A stretch of 64,000 nucleotides of DNA from CAYMYN01 sp964394665 (GTDB lineage: Bacteria > Planctomycetota > UBA1135 > GCA-002686595), in NCBI GenBank assembly GCA_964394665.1, contig CAYMYN010000008.1, forward strand, positions 1-64,000. Reading direction: 5' to 3'. The notes below the pieces were generated by a model. The model made no database searches, was not told the origin of the DNA, and worked only from the letters and a program-made list of their open reading frames with translations. The number at the start of each line of letters is the position of its first letter. Position 1 is the first letter of the stretch. The translations under genes and the position numbers were made by a program. Of the stretch, positions 24,305 through 32,563 are shown one piece after another.

Positions 24305-24482
24305 GGCGAACTCCCGTGGACCGTCCGGGTTCGGCCCACGGGTCCCATCCTGCCCCGGGCCTCCGCGGGTGTCGAGGCGCAACGGGCCACGGCGCCCGCG
24401 GCCCCGTCGACGGCGCGCCGGTTTGCAGCGCGCGCCCCGTGGCGCAAGATGGGGCCAGGCCCGACCTCCGGCGCCGAGTCCC

Positions 24483-25793
24483 ATGCAACGACGCCAGTTC
24501 TTCTCCGCGACCCTGGGCCTCTCCGCGGCGACCTGTCTGGCCGCGCCCGCCGCCGCGCGCCTCGCGGGGCTGCTCGCGGACCTCGAGCGCGAGCCGCGCG
24601 CGCCCGCCGAGCTCGCCGACGACGAAGACCTCTGGCGCGCCGTGCAGCAGGCCTACGCCGTCGACCGCAGCCTGGTGAACCTGAACAACGGCGGGGTGTC
24701 GCCCTCGCCGCGCGTGGTGCAGGACGCCCTCGCGCGGCACCTCGCCTTCGCCAATCAGACACCGGCGCGCAACATGTGGCAGGTGCTCGAGCCGCGCAAG
24801 GAGGGCGTGCGCGCGGCGTTGGCGCGCGCCTTCGGCTGCGACGCCGAGGAGCTCGCGATCACGCGCAACGCGAGCGAGGGCCTGCAGATCTGCCAGTTCG
24901 GCTTCGACTTCGAGCCCGGGGACGAGGTCTTGACCTCGACCCAGGACTACCCGCGCATGCTCAACGCCTTCCGCCAGCGCGAGCGGCGCGACGGGCTCGT
25001 GTTGCGCCAGGTGGCGCTGCCGACGCCGATCGACGATCCCGCGGAGGTCGTGCGGCGCTTCGAGGCCGGCCTGACCGACCGCACGCGGCTGATGCTCGTC
25101 AGCCACGTCGTGTTCCTGACCGGCGCGGTGCTGCCCGTGCGCGAGCTCGTCGCCCTCGGCGCGCGCCGCGGCATCCCGGTGATCGTCGACGGCGCGCACG
25201 CCTTCGCGCACCTTGTGTTCACGCGCGACGAGCTGGGCGTCGACTACTACGCCACCAGCTTGCACAAGTGGTTGGCTGCGCCCTTCGGCAGCGGGCTCCT
25301 GTACGTGCGCCGCGAGCGCATCGAGGGCCTGTGGCCGCTCCTGGGTCCGCGCGCCGACCAAGCGGGCGACATCCGCAAGTTCGAGGAGATCGGCACGCAC
25401 TCGGTGGCCGTGCCGCTGGCGATCGCAGAGGCGCTCGCCTTCCACCTCGCCCTGGGCCCCGAGCGCAAGCTGGCGCGGCTGGTGCACCTGCGCGAGCGTT
25501 GGGCGGCGCGCCTGGCGGCCCACGAGCGCGTGCGTTTCTTCACGAACCGCGCCGCCGGCGCGGCGGGCGGGCTGGCGACCTTCGGGATCGAAGGCCTCGA
25601 GCCGGGCGCGTTGGCGCGCCACCTCGAGCAGCGCCACGGGATCCTGGTGACGCCCGTCGAGCACCGCGGCGAGGAGCCGGGCGATCGGTTCTCCGGCCTG
25701 CGCGTCTCGCCCGGCGTGTACACCACCCCCGAGGAGATCGAGCGCTTCGCCGAGGCGGTCGAGGACGTGCTGCGCCGCGGCTTGCCGGCCTGA
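24483..25793 (+). CDS. Exported class V (isopenicillin N epimerase-like) aminotransferase
   Basis: A 436-residue PLP enzyme of aminotransferase class V. It opens with a twin-arginine-like signal, MQRRQFFSATLGLSAAT, which suggests Tat export of the folded holoenzyme. The PLP site is visible: D236 in VIVDGAHAF and the Schiff-base lysine K262 in TSLHKWLAAPFGSG. The family includes cysteine desulfurases, isopenicillin N epimerase-like enzymes and ergothioneine lyase; the sequence LNNGGVSPSPRVV near 67 favours the epimerase-like group. The reaction is unknown. A weak promoter (TTTGCA 24422-24427, 17 bases, CAAGAT 24445-24450) lies upstream. The glycosyltransferase gene begins 4 bases after the stop. 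Confidence 0.88.
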   Translation: MQRRQFFSATLGLSAATCLAAPAAARLAGLLADLEREPRAPAELADDEDLWRAVQQAYAVDRSLVNLNNGGVSPSPRVVQDALARHLAFANQTPARNMWQVLEPRKEGVRAALARAFGCDAEELAITRNASEGLQICQFGFDFEPGDEVLTSTQDYPRMLNAFRQRERRDGLVLRQVALPTPIDDPAEVVRRFEAGLTDRTRLMLVSHVVFLTGAVLPVRELVALGARRGIPVIVDGAHAFAHLVFTRDELGVDYYATSLHKWLAAPFGSGLLYVRRERIEGLWPLLGPRADQAGDIRKFEEIGTHSVAVPLAIAEALAFHLALGPERKLARLVHLRERWAARLAAHERVRFFTNRAAGAAGGLATFGIEGLEPGALARHLEQRHGILVTPVEHRGEEPGDRFSGLRVSPGVYTTPEEIERFAEAVEDVLRRGLPA

Positions 25794-25797
25794 CCGC

Positions 25798-26949
25798 GTG
25801 CGGGACCCCGAGCTGCTCCCCTCCCCGCGGCCGCGCGTCGGGGTCGACTACGCGCCGGCGCTGGCCCACGGTCCGGGGGTGGGCCGGTACGCGCGCGAGT
25901 TGGTGCGCGCCCTGGTGCGCCTGGAGGACGGTCCGCGGCTGGCGCTGCTCGACGTGGGGCGACTGCCACGCCGCTACGACGCGCGCGCCGCGGGCCTGCT
26001 CGACGTGCCGAATCCCGCGCGCCTGGTGACGCGCCGGCTGCCGCGGCGCGCGCTCGACTTCGCCGCGCGCCTCGGCCTGGGGGCAGAGCGCCTGTTGGGC
26101 GGGGTCGAGCTGGTCCACGACCTGCGCGCCGAGCCCCTGCCGGTGCGGCGCGCCCGGCGCACCTGGGCCCTGTCCGAGCTCCCGCCCCCCGGATCCCCGG
26201 CCGAGGCGCGCCTGCGCCGGCACGCGCGGGCGATGGACGGGCTGATCGCGTTCTCGGCGCACGGCGCGCGGCTCCTCGCCGAGCGCCTCGACGTCCCGCC
26301 CGAACGGGTGCACCGCACGCCGGTCGGCGCGGAGCACTTTGGGCGCGACCTCGGCACCGCGCCCGCGCCCGCCGATCCGCCCTACGTGCTGGCCCTGGGC
26401 CGTCTCGACCATGGGCGCCGGCCCCTCGAGCTGCTGCGCGCCCTGGAGCGCCTGCACGCCGGGGGCCTGCGGGTCGGACTCCGCCTGGCGGGCCGGGCCG
26501 GGAGCGCGAGCGGGCAGCTCGCGGAGGCCCTGGAGCGCTCGCCCCTCGGGTCTGCGGCGCGCTGGATCCCCGATCCCGACGAAGGCGAGCTGCCGCGGCT
26601 CGTCGCGGGGGCCGGCGCGGTGTGCCACCTCGCCCTGCGCGAGCTGACCGCCGTGACCCCCCTCGAGGCCCTGGCCCTGGGCGTCCCGGTCGTGGCGAGC
26701 CGCCTGCCGGCCTTCGAGGAGGCCCTCGGGGACGGCGCCCGCTGGATCGCGCCCCACGCCGATGGGGCCCCCGACGCCGAGCCGGACCCCACGCGCGTCG
26801 TCGCCCTGGCGGACGCCTTGGCGGAGGCCCTCGCGGAGCGCGACGACGCCCTCCGGCTCGCCGCGCGTCGGGCCCGGGCCGCGCCCTTCACCTGGGAAGC
26901 CTGCGCCCGCGCCAGCGCGGCGATCTGGGCCCGGGTCCTGGGCGATTGA
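25798..26949 (+). CDS. Glycosyltransferase family 4-like protein
   Basis: A 383-residue GT-B glycosyltransferase. The N-terminal half has the acceptor-domain opening VGVDYAPALAHGPGVGRYAREL, a version of the GGxxxY loop. The C-terminal half contains YVLALGRLDHGRRPLELLRAL and the donor-site segment TAVTPLEALALGVPVVASRLPAFEEALG, corresponding to the family E(x7)E region. No membrane helix is present. Sugar and acceptor are unknown. A GTG start is used, 4 bases after the aminotransferase stop, so the two may be co-transcribed. Confidence 0.85.
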   Translation: MRDPELLPSPRPRVGVDYAPALAHGPGVGRYARELVRALVRLEDGPRLALLDVGRLPRRYDARAAGLLDVPNPARLVTRRLPRRALDFAARLGLGAERLLGGVELVHDLRAEPLPVRRARRTWALSELPPPGSPAEARLRRHARAMDGLIAFSAHGARLLAERLDVPPERVHRTPVGAEHFGRDLGTAPAPADPPYVLALGRLDHGRRPLELLRALERLHAGGLRVGLRLAGRAGSASGQLAEALERSPLGSAARWIPDPDEGELPRLVAGAGAVCHLALRELTAVTPLEALALGVPVVASRLPAFEEALGDGARWIAPHADGAPDAEPDPTRVVALADALAEALAERDDALRLAARRARAAPFTWEACARASAAIWARVLGD

Positions 26950-27283
26950 GGCAGAGTCGGCGAGGGCGCCCCCGGGATACCGGGAACGACCTCGCCGCGG
27001 GCCAGGAACTTGACCTCTCGGGCTCCAGCGGAACCCGCAATCCCCCTCCTGGGGCGCCGCGCTCGGCCCGGGGACCGGCGCGTCGGGGCTCTGACCACCT
27101 CGGCCGGAGGGCGCCCCGTCGGGGGCTCTCTCCAGCGTTGCCCGAGGATAAGCAACTTCCTATCGGGCGTCCAGTCGGCACCCGTTTCCGGACAGGGAGA
27201 ACGGGAATTCCAGGCCCCGCGGCCCTCAGGGCGAGGCGTCGCCGCGACGAAACGCCCCCCTGAGCACCCTGGAGCGTCCCCCT
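26950..27283. other. Intergenic stretch with no gene seen
   Basis: These 334 bases hold no frame with convincing codon bias that is not a shadow, no tRNA, and no clear inverted repeat. A TTGACC at 27010-27015 has no partner -10 at the right distance. The last part (GGAG at 27271-27274) is the likely ribosome binding site of the HDOD gene. Confidence 0.5.
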
Positions 27284-28153
27284 TTGGCCAAGCCCCTGCA
27301 CCGCATCGTGAGCGGCATCCGCAACCTCGAGCCCTGGCCGGCGGTCGTCACGCGGGTGCTCGACCTGGCGAACGACGAGAACGCGGTGCCGGGGGACATC
27401 GTGCAGTTGCTCTCGACGGACGTGGCGCTCACCGCGCGCGTGCTCAAGCTGTGCAACTCCGCCGTCTACGGCTTCCAGCGCGAGATCAACTCGCTCTCCG
27501 AGGCGGTCAACATGCTCGGGGTGGCCAAGCTCGTGAATCTGGTGCTCACCTCGTGCGTCGGTCGCTACTTCCAGGGCGGCGAGGAGAGTCGCGGCGAAGC
27601 GTTGTGGGAGCGCTCGCTGCGCTGCGCGGTGGCCGGCGGGGTGCTCGCCCGGGCGCACGGCGCGGTCGATCCCGCCGCGGCCTACACCACCTCGCTGCTG
27701 GCGAACATGGGGTTCCTGGTCGTGCAACGCCACCTGCTCGAGTACGAGCAGGCCATCGAGCGCGGCGTCGACCGCGGCCTCGCGCGCCTGGAGGCCGAGC
27801 GCCGCGTGCTCGGGCTCGACCACGCGCACATCGGCGCGCGCCTGGCGCGTTGGTGCCACCTGCCCGAACTGCTCGTGGACGCCATCGCCTACCACCACGC
27901 GCCCGAGGACGCGCGCATCGACCCGGTACTGACGGCCATCACGTCCCTCAGCGAGGGTCTGGTGGACCTCGTGTGCCTGGCCGAGGAGGCCGACGCGGGC
28001 GGGCACGGGGACTCGGACGTGCGCGCGCTGCGCTATCCGATCCGCGCTGCGGCCCTCGAGCTGACGGGCTTCGAGCTCGGATCCCTGTCCGAGCTCGCGG
28101 CCCCCCTGCGCCAGGAGATCGCCCGCACCCAGGAGCTCTTCGCCGCGAGCTGA
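27284..28153 (+). CDS. HDOD domain signalling protein
   Basis: A 289-residue protein made almost entirely of one HDOD domain (about 10-215), a non-catalytic relative of HD phosphohydrolases. Characteristic segments are LEPWPAVVTRVLDLAND, the helix ending LLSTDVALTARVLKLCNS, then AVNMLGVAKLVNLVL and LPELLVDAIAYHHAPED. HDOD proteins act in signalling, often with two-component or cyclic-di-GMP systems, without known enzymatic activity. No receiver or GGDEF domain is fused. The TTG start is supported by GGAG 9 bases upstream and by the family N terminus. Confidence 0.88.
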   Translation: MAKPLHRIVSGIRNLEPWPAVVTRVLDLANDENAVPGDIVQLLSTDVALTARVLKLCNSAVYGFQREINSLSEAVNMLGVAKLVNLVLTSCVGRYFQGGEESRGEALWERSLRCAVAGGVLARAHGAVDPAAAYTTSLLANMGFLVVQRHLLEYEQAIERGVDRGLARLEAERRVLGLDHAHIGARLARWCHLPELLVDAIAYHHAPEDARIDPVLTAITSLSEGLVDLVCLAEEADAGGHGDSDVRALRYPIRAAALELTGFELGSLSELAAPLRQEIARTQELFAAS

Positions 28154-28212
28154 ATCCCCGGCGACCGGCGACGCGTTGACTCGGGCTCGGTCGTCGGGGA
28201 TCGTGGCGGCCC

Positions 28213-29862
28213 GTGACCCTCGGGACCCGCTCGAACCCCGGCGCGCGTTTCGCGCTCGCCTGCCTGCTGGTCACGGGCCTCGCGGCCGCGACGCTGCTGC
28301 CCGGCCTGCGCCGCACCGAGCTGCGCGTCGAGGAGGGTCGGCGCGCCTGGACCGCGCGCACGATGCTGGCCGAGGAGGACTTCGTCGTGCCGCGCATCTG
28401 GGGCCGGCCCTACCTCTCCAAGCCGCCGCTGTTCCCCTGGACCATCGCCGCCCTGTCCGCGCCGGGTGGCCGGGTCACCCCGCTCACGACGCGCCTCGCG
28501 GCGGTCCTGCCCTCCCTGCTGCTGGGCCTGGCCCTGCTGGGCTTCGCCTGGCGTCGAGCCGGACCCCGCACGGCCCTGCTCGCCACGTTGCTGCTCCTGG
28601 GCTCGTCGCTCTTCGTCGAGAAGGGACGCCTGGGCGAGATCGAGGCGCTGCTGTCGTTGGGTTGCTTCCTGAGCATCGCCGCGCTCGGCGTCGCGCTCGA
28701 GGGCCGGCGCGTCGCGCTCTGGACGATCGGCTCGGGGCTGGCCCTCGGCGCCGGGCTGCTCGCGAAGGGCCCGCCCGCGTTGGTGTTCTTCCTGGGCGCC
28801 GCCGCGGGCCTGTGGGCGACCTCCCCCGACGAACGCGGACCCCTGTTGCGCGCGGCTGGGGCGGCCCTCGCGATCGGCCTCTCCTTCCTCGGCGCGTGGG
28901 CCGCGGCCCTGCTCGCCGCATTGCCCAGCGGCTCGACCCTCGCGCACTGGGCCAACGAACTCGTCGGTCAGGGCGAGCGGGGCCTGCTCGGCTACCTGAA
29001 GGAGCGGCCGGAGTACGCGCTCGCGAGCGTGCTGGGCATGGCGCCCGCGAGTTTGGTGTTGTTCGTCTCCTTCGAGCGGCGCCCGACGGCCGCGGTCCGG
29101 CCGGAGCTCTGGCGACGCCTCGCCGGAGGCGCCATCGTCCCGGCCTGGCTGTGGTTCCTGCTCTACCCGGGCACCTCGGCGCGCTACGTGTTCCCGATCC
29201 TGCCCTGGGTCGCCCTGCTCGCCGCGGCGCGGCTCGGGGAGCTGCGCCGGGCCGCGCCGGATTCGCCGCCCGTCCGACGCACGCGCGGGATGTTGCGCGT
29301 GTTCGCCGCGCTCTTGGCCGCGGCCTCGCTCGGGGCCCTGGCCACGCTCGTGCCGGCCCTGCGCGCGGCGGGGCTCGACCCCCTGCGCCTGGGAGCGGAC
29401 AGCCTCTCCCCCTGGGCCCCGGCCGCGGCCCTCGGAGGCCTCGCGCTGGCGCTGCTCGCGATCCGGGAGCTGCGCGGCGCGGCGACGATCGACCGCGGCG
29501 GGGCGTGTCTGGCCCTGGCGGGGCTGGCCTTGCTGACCTTCAGCCAGGAGGCCAGCGACCTACGCCGCTCCCGGCGGCACCAGTCGCACCTCGCCCAACG
29601 CATCGAGGCACACCTGCCCGCCGGCGCGCCGCTGCACGTGGCGCTCTGGGGTGAGTTCAACCTGCTCTTCCTGCTCGAACGCGAGCTGATCCACGTCGAG
29701 GACCCGCGCGCCACGCCGCCGGGCGGCTTCGTCCTGCTGCCCCCCGAGCGGGCCAAGACCCTGCTCGCGGCCGACGCCCCGGCTTTCGACCCGATCCTGA
29801 CCCTCGAAGGCCCCCGCTCCGGTCCCCTGGCGCTGCTCCGCGCGCGGCCAGCGGAGCGTTGA
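28213..29862 (+). CDS. ArnT/PMT-like glycosyltransferase family 39 membrane protein
   Basis: A 549-residue polytopic membrane protein. The catalytic first loop is visible as RRTELRVEEGRRAWTARTML, where family members have an essential acidic residue pair after the first helix. It is followed by GRPYLSKPPLFPWTIA. About eleven hydrophobic segments follow, and a soluble C-terminal domain of about 90 residues ends the protein. GT39-like enzymes move sugars from a polyprenyl phosphate carrier to proteins or lipids outside the membrane. The acceptor is unknown. GTG start. It lies 59 bases after the HDOD gene. Confidence 0.85.
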   Translation: MTLGTRSNPGARFALACLLVTGLAAATLLPGLRRTELRVEEGRRAWTARTMLAEEDFVVPRIWGRPYLSKPPLFPWTIAALSAPGGRVTPLTTRLAAVLPSLLLGLALLGFAWRRAGPRTALLATLLLLGSSLFVEKGRLGEIEALLSLGCFLSIAALGVALEGRRVALWTIGSGLALGAGLLAKGPPALVFFLGAAAGLWATSPDERGPLLRAAGAALAIGLSFLGAWAAALLAALPSGSTLAHWANELVGQGERGLLGYLKERPEYALASVLGMAPASLVLFVSFERRPTAAVRPELWRRLAGGAIVPAWLWFLLYPGTSARYVFPILPWVALLAAARLGELRRAAPDSPPVRRTRGMLRVFAALLAAASLGALATLVPALRAAGLDPLRLGADSLSPWAPAAALGGLALALLAIRELRGAATIDRGGACLALAGLALLTFSQEASDLRRSRRHQSHLAQRIEAHLPAGAPLHVALWGEFNLLFLLERELIHVEDPRATPPGGFVLLPPERAKTLLAADAPAFDPILTLEGPRSGPLALLRARPAER

Positions 29863-29917
29863 ACCGCGGCCCACCGGCTCGACGCGCTGCGCGGCGCCGC
29901 CCGCGGGCCCGCTGGCG

Positions 29918-29923
29918 TATCCT
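29918..29923 (+). promoter_or_regulatory. Putative -10 box of the sulfatase gene, near-leaderless
   Basis: TATCCT ends 11 bases before the ATG at 29935, leaving room for a leader of only a few bases. There is no Shine-Dalgarno sequence. The hexamer is the same as the one before the zinc-ribbon gene at 14858-14863. Confidence 0.35.
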
Positions 29924-29934
29924 CGCCCGCGCCG

Positions 29935-31293
29935 ATGCCCGCCCTCCCCCGCACCGTGCAGCTCGCCTGCGCGCTGGCCCTGCTCTCGCTCCCGTTCGCG
30001 TGTTCGCGCGCGCCGCGGCCGAGCCCGCGGCCCAACCTGCTCGTGATCGTGGCCGACGACCTGGGTTTCGCGGACGTCGGTTGGCACGCGCCCGAGGACG
30101 GCGCGGTGCGCACGCCGAACCTCGATCGCCTGGCGCGCCAGGGGCTGCACTTCTCGAACTACGTCACCGCTCCGATGTGCAGCCCGGCGCGCGCGGGCCT
30201 GCTCACGGGGCGCAACCCCCTGCGCATGGGGCTCGCGCGCAACGTGCGGCGCGCAGACACCTTCGGCCTGCCCCAGGACGAGCGCACCCTGGCCGAGGAC
30301 CTGCGCGCCGCGGGGTACGCGACGCGCCTGGTCGGCAAGTGGCACCTGGGCCACGCCGAGCCGGCGCTCCGGCCGCTGGCGCGCGGCTTCGAGCACCACT
30401 ACGGCTTCCTCGGCGGCTGGATCGAGTACGACACCCTTCGCCGCGGCGCGCAGCTCGACTGGCAGCGCGACGGCGCGGATCTCGTGGAGACGGGCTACGC
30501 GACGCACCTGCTCGCCGACGAGGCCGTGCGCGCGCTCCGCGGGCGCGATCGATCGCGGCCCTTCTTCCTGTTGCTGGCCTTCAACGCGCCCCACGCCCCG
30601 ATCCACCTGCCCCCCGGCCGCGACCCGGCCGAGCTCGAGGGCCCCGACCTGCAGCGTCGCCTCTACCTGCTGATGGTCGACGAGCTCGACCGCGCCGTCG
30701 GCCGCGTGCTCGACGCCCTGCGCACCGAAGGCATCGAGCGCGACACGCTGGTGCTCTTCGTCAGCGACAACGGCGGCGATCCGGCCTACGGCGCGAGCAA
30801 CGCGCCCCATCGCGGCGGCAAGTACGAGGTCTGGGAGGGCGGCATCCGCGCCCCCGCGCTGCTGGCCTGGCCCGGGACGCTCGCGCCGGGCGAGTGGCCG
30901 CACTTCACGACCTTCCTCGACGTCGCGCCGACCCTCGCCGGCGCCCTGGGCGTGCCCCTCTCGCGCTCCGCGGAGCTCGACGGCCGCGACCTGTGGCCGG
31001 ACCTGCGCGGCGGCGGGGCCCCCACCCGCGCGGCTCTCGCCGTGGGCAGCGAACGGCTCGACGAGCTACGCCTGGCCGTCACGGACGGAGCCCTCAAGCA
31101 GGTGCTGCGGGTTGCGAAACCCTCAGGTACCGAGAGCCCTTCCCTACACCTCCTCGACACCGATCCCTCGGAGACGCAGGACGCCACGGGCACCCACCCC
31201 GCCCCCTGGTTCGAGGCCGACCCCGCCCTGCGCCTCGAACACTGGCGCTCCCTACCGCGCATCCCCGCCGCCCGCGAGGAATCCCCGCGCTGA
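29935..31293 (+). CDS. Lipoprotein sulfatase, family S1 (formylglycine-dependent)
   Basis: A 452-residue sulfatase. The signal peptide ends in a lipobox, LPFAC with C23, so it should be a lipid-anchored envelope enzyme. Metal ligands are at DD 41-42 (VIVADDLGFADVGW). The formylglycine motif is C82 in MCSPARAGLLTGR, exactly CxPxR. The segment LVGKWHLGH carries the conserved Lys and His. Later, FVSDNGGDP holds the remaining metal ligands, and HRGGKYEVWEGGIRAP is typical of aryl- and polysaccharide sulfatases. A formylglycine-generating enzyme must act on C82; none is in the window. Many planctomycetes use such enzymes on algal polysaccharides, but the substrate here is not known. Confidence 0.95.
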   Translation: MPALPRTVQLACALALLSLPFACSRAPRPSPRPNLLVIVADDLGFADVGWHAPEDGAVRTPNLDRLARQGLHFSNYVTAPMCSPARAGLLTGRNPLRMGLARNVRRADTFGLPQDERTLAEDLRAAGYATRLVGKWHLGHAEPALRPLARGFEHHYGFLGGWIEYDTLRRGAQLDWQRDGADLVETGYATHLLADEAVRALRGRDRSRPFFLLLAFNAPHAPIHLPPGRDPAELEGPDLQRRLYLLMVDELDRAVGRVLDALRTEGIERDTLVLFVSDNGGDPAYGASNAPHRGGKYEVWEGGIRAPALLAWPGTLAPGEWPHFTTFLDVAPTLAGALGVPLSRSAELDGRDLWPDLRGGGAPTRAALAVGSERLDELRLAVTDGALKQVLRVAKPSGTESPSLHLLDTDPSETQDATGTHPAPWFEADPALRLEHWRSLPRIPAAREESPR

Positions 31294-31382
31294 CGCGGCC
31301 CGTCGCGCCGCCCGCTCGAGCGCGCACCCGCCGGCGGGAATCGGGCGCGGGCCGAACGGGATCGGGCCGGGACCGGAAGGAG

Positions 31383-31460
31383 TGGGGTGAGTGACGGGAA
31401 TCGAACCCGCGACCTCCAGAGCCACAATCTGGCGCTCTAACCGACTGAGCTACACCCACC
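31383..31460 (-). tRNA. tRNA-His (anticodon GTG)
   Basis: A complete cloverleaf on the minus strand. The acceptor stem is 31459-31453/31393-31387 with one G-T pair. The encoded extra G at position -1 (31460), the identity element of tRNA-His, faces the discriminator C at 31386. The anticodon loop is 31427-31421 with GTG at 31425-31423. CCA is encoded at 31385-31383. Confidence 0.95.
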
Positions 31461-31504
31461 GTCCCTGAGGGAGCCGGGGAGGATCGGGCCGGAGGGGTGG
31501 AAAG

Positions 31505-32026
31505 TCAAGGCCGAGGGGGACGGGCGGGACGACGGCGGGAGAAGAGGCGCGCGAGCAGCGAGCGGCGGTCGGGCGCGGGCAGGGACGGGTTCGGGGCGGG
31601 GGCGAGGCGTTCGAGGTCGGCGCGCAGGGCCAGGTTCTCGCGTCGCAGGGCGCCCAGGAGGACCAGCAGGCGGCGCTCGGCCTGGGCGCGTTCGCGGTCC
31701 TGGGCGAGCAGGCGTTCCCGTTCGCGCGCGGCCAGCTCGAGTCGAGCCTCGAGGCGTGCCTGGCGGCGTTGCGAGCCGCGACCGACGAGGTCGGAGACCT
31801 CCAACTCGCCTTCGAGGCGCGCGATGCGCTCGCGGTAGGTGCGCTCGCGCCGACCGGGGCCGACGACCCGCGGCTGCGCGGCGCGTTGGCCGGGAGGCGG
31901 CGCGGCGCGCAGCTCGACCCACGGCTCGCCGCCCCTGGGGTCGGGCGCGCGATGCACGCTGCGCGGCACGCCGCTCGGACTGGGAACCTGGACGGAGGAC
32001 GGGGGGGACTGGGGCAGGATCTCCAC
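31505..32026 (-). CDS. Coiled-coil protein of unknown function
   Basis: A 173-residue protein. The first 70 residues are proline-rich and contain two similar phrases, WVEILP and WVELRA. Residues of about 72-150 form a strongly predicted coiled coil rich in Glu, Arg and Leu (RTYRERIARLEGELEV, ERAQAERRLLVLLGALRREN). The tail is basic (RRRPARPPRP). Codon third positions in this frame are strongly G/C, unlike the other two frames. The GTG at 32026 is the best start before the divergent gene at 32105, but no ribosome binding site supports it. Coiled coil and tail suggest an oligomer that may bind nucleic acid or membrane; this is inference. Confidence 0.6.
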   Translation of the reverse strand: MEILPQSPPSSVQVPSPSGVPRSVHRAPDPRGGEPWVELRAAPPPGQRAAQPRVVGPGRRERTYRERIARLEGELEVSDLVGRGSQRRQARLEARLELAARERERLLAQDRERAQAERRLLVLLGALRRENLALRADLERLAPAPNPSLPAPDRRSLLARLFSRRRPARPPRP

Positions 32027-32104
32027 CCAGGGTCCATCGGCGCTGCGTGGCGGGACCTTGCCCGGGAAATCCCGGGGCGCGCGGGCTACCTTCGCGCGCG
32101 GACC

Positions 32105-32563
32105 ATGGGCGAGCCTCGGGAGACGGACGGCGGCGGCGAGCCCGCGGGGGAGCGCTCGGACGCTGCGCGCGAACACCGCGCGGAGGGCGGCGCGGGACGG
32201 CCGCCTAGCTTCGGCAACGTCGGCGAGCACCACTGGTCGCGCGCGCGGGCCGGGTCCAACCGCGAAGCGATCGAGTACTACCGCTCCCGCTCGCGCGCGC
32301 CGGGGGTCGCCGACGGCGGAGCGGAGCGCAACTTCTACTGCATGCGCTGCGACGGGGTCATCCCCCACGATCACGCGGGGAGTGGTTGCCCGCATTGCGC
32401 CGCGCCCCTCGAGGGCGTCGCGCGGCGTTACTTCAACTGGGTCGAGATCGACCAGCCGCCCACCAGCGACGCCGGGCCCCTGCTCCGAATCGCGGCCCTC
32501 GCGGCGGCGCTGCTCGTCGCGCTGGGCGCGCTGGCTTGGTGGTTCTTCGCGAGGAGCGGATGA
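32105..32563 (+). CDS. Zinc-ribbon protein with C-terminal membrane helix
   Basis: A 152-residue protein. A polar, disordered-looking N-terminal third is followed by a zinc ribbon at about 78-100 with two CxxC knuckles (FYCMRCDGVIPHDH and CPHCAAPLEG). A segment RRYFNWVEIDQPP comes next, then one transmembrane helix at about 128-147 (IAALAAALLVALGALAWWFF). The stop overlaps the start of the ThiF/MoeB-like gene by four bases (ATGA), so the two are translated together. A role in anchoring or guiding the E1-like enzyme to the membrane is possible but unproven. Confidence 0.75.
   Translation: MGEPRETDGGGEPAGERSDAAREHRAEGGAGRPPSFGNVGEHHWSRARAGSNREAIEYYRSRSRAPGVADGGAERNFYCMRCDGVIPHDHAGSGCPHCAAPLEGVARRYFNWVEIDQPPTSDAGPLLRIAALAAALLVALGALAWWFFARSG

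Noticed and set aside
31450..32037. Alternative minus-strand frame starting with ATG at 32037
   Set aside because: It has an ATG but lacks the coiled-coil pattern and G/C third-position bias of the chosen frame, and it runs into the tRNA-His gene.
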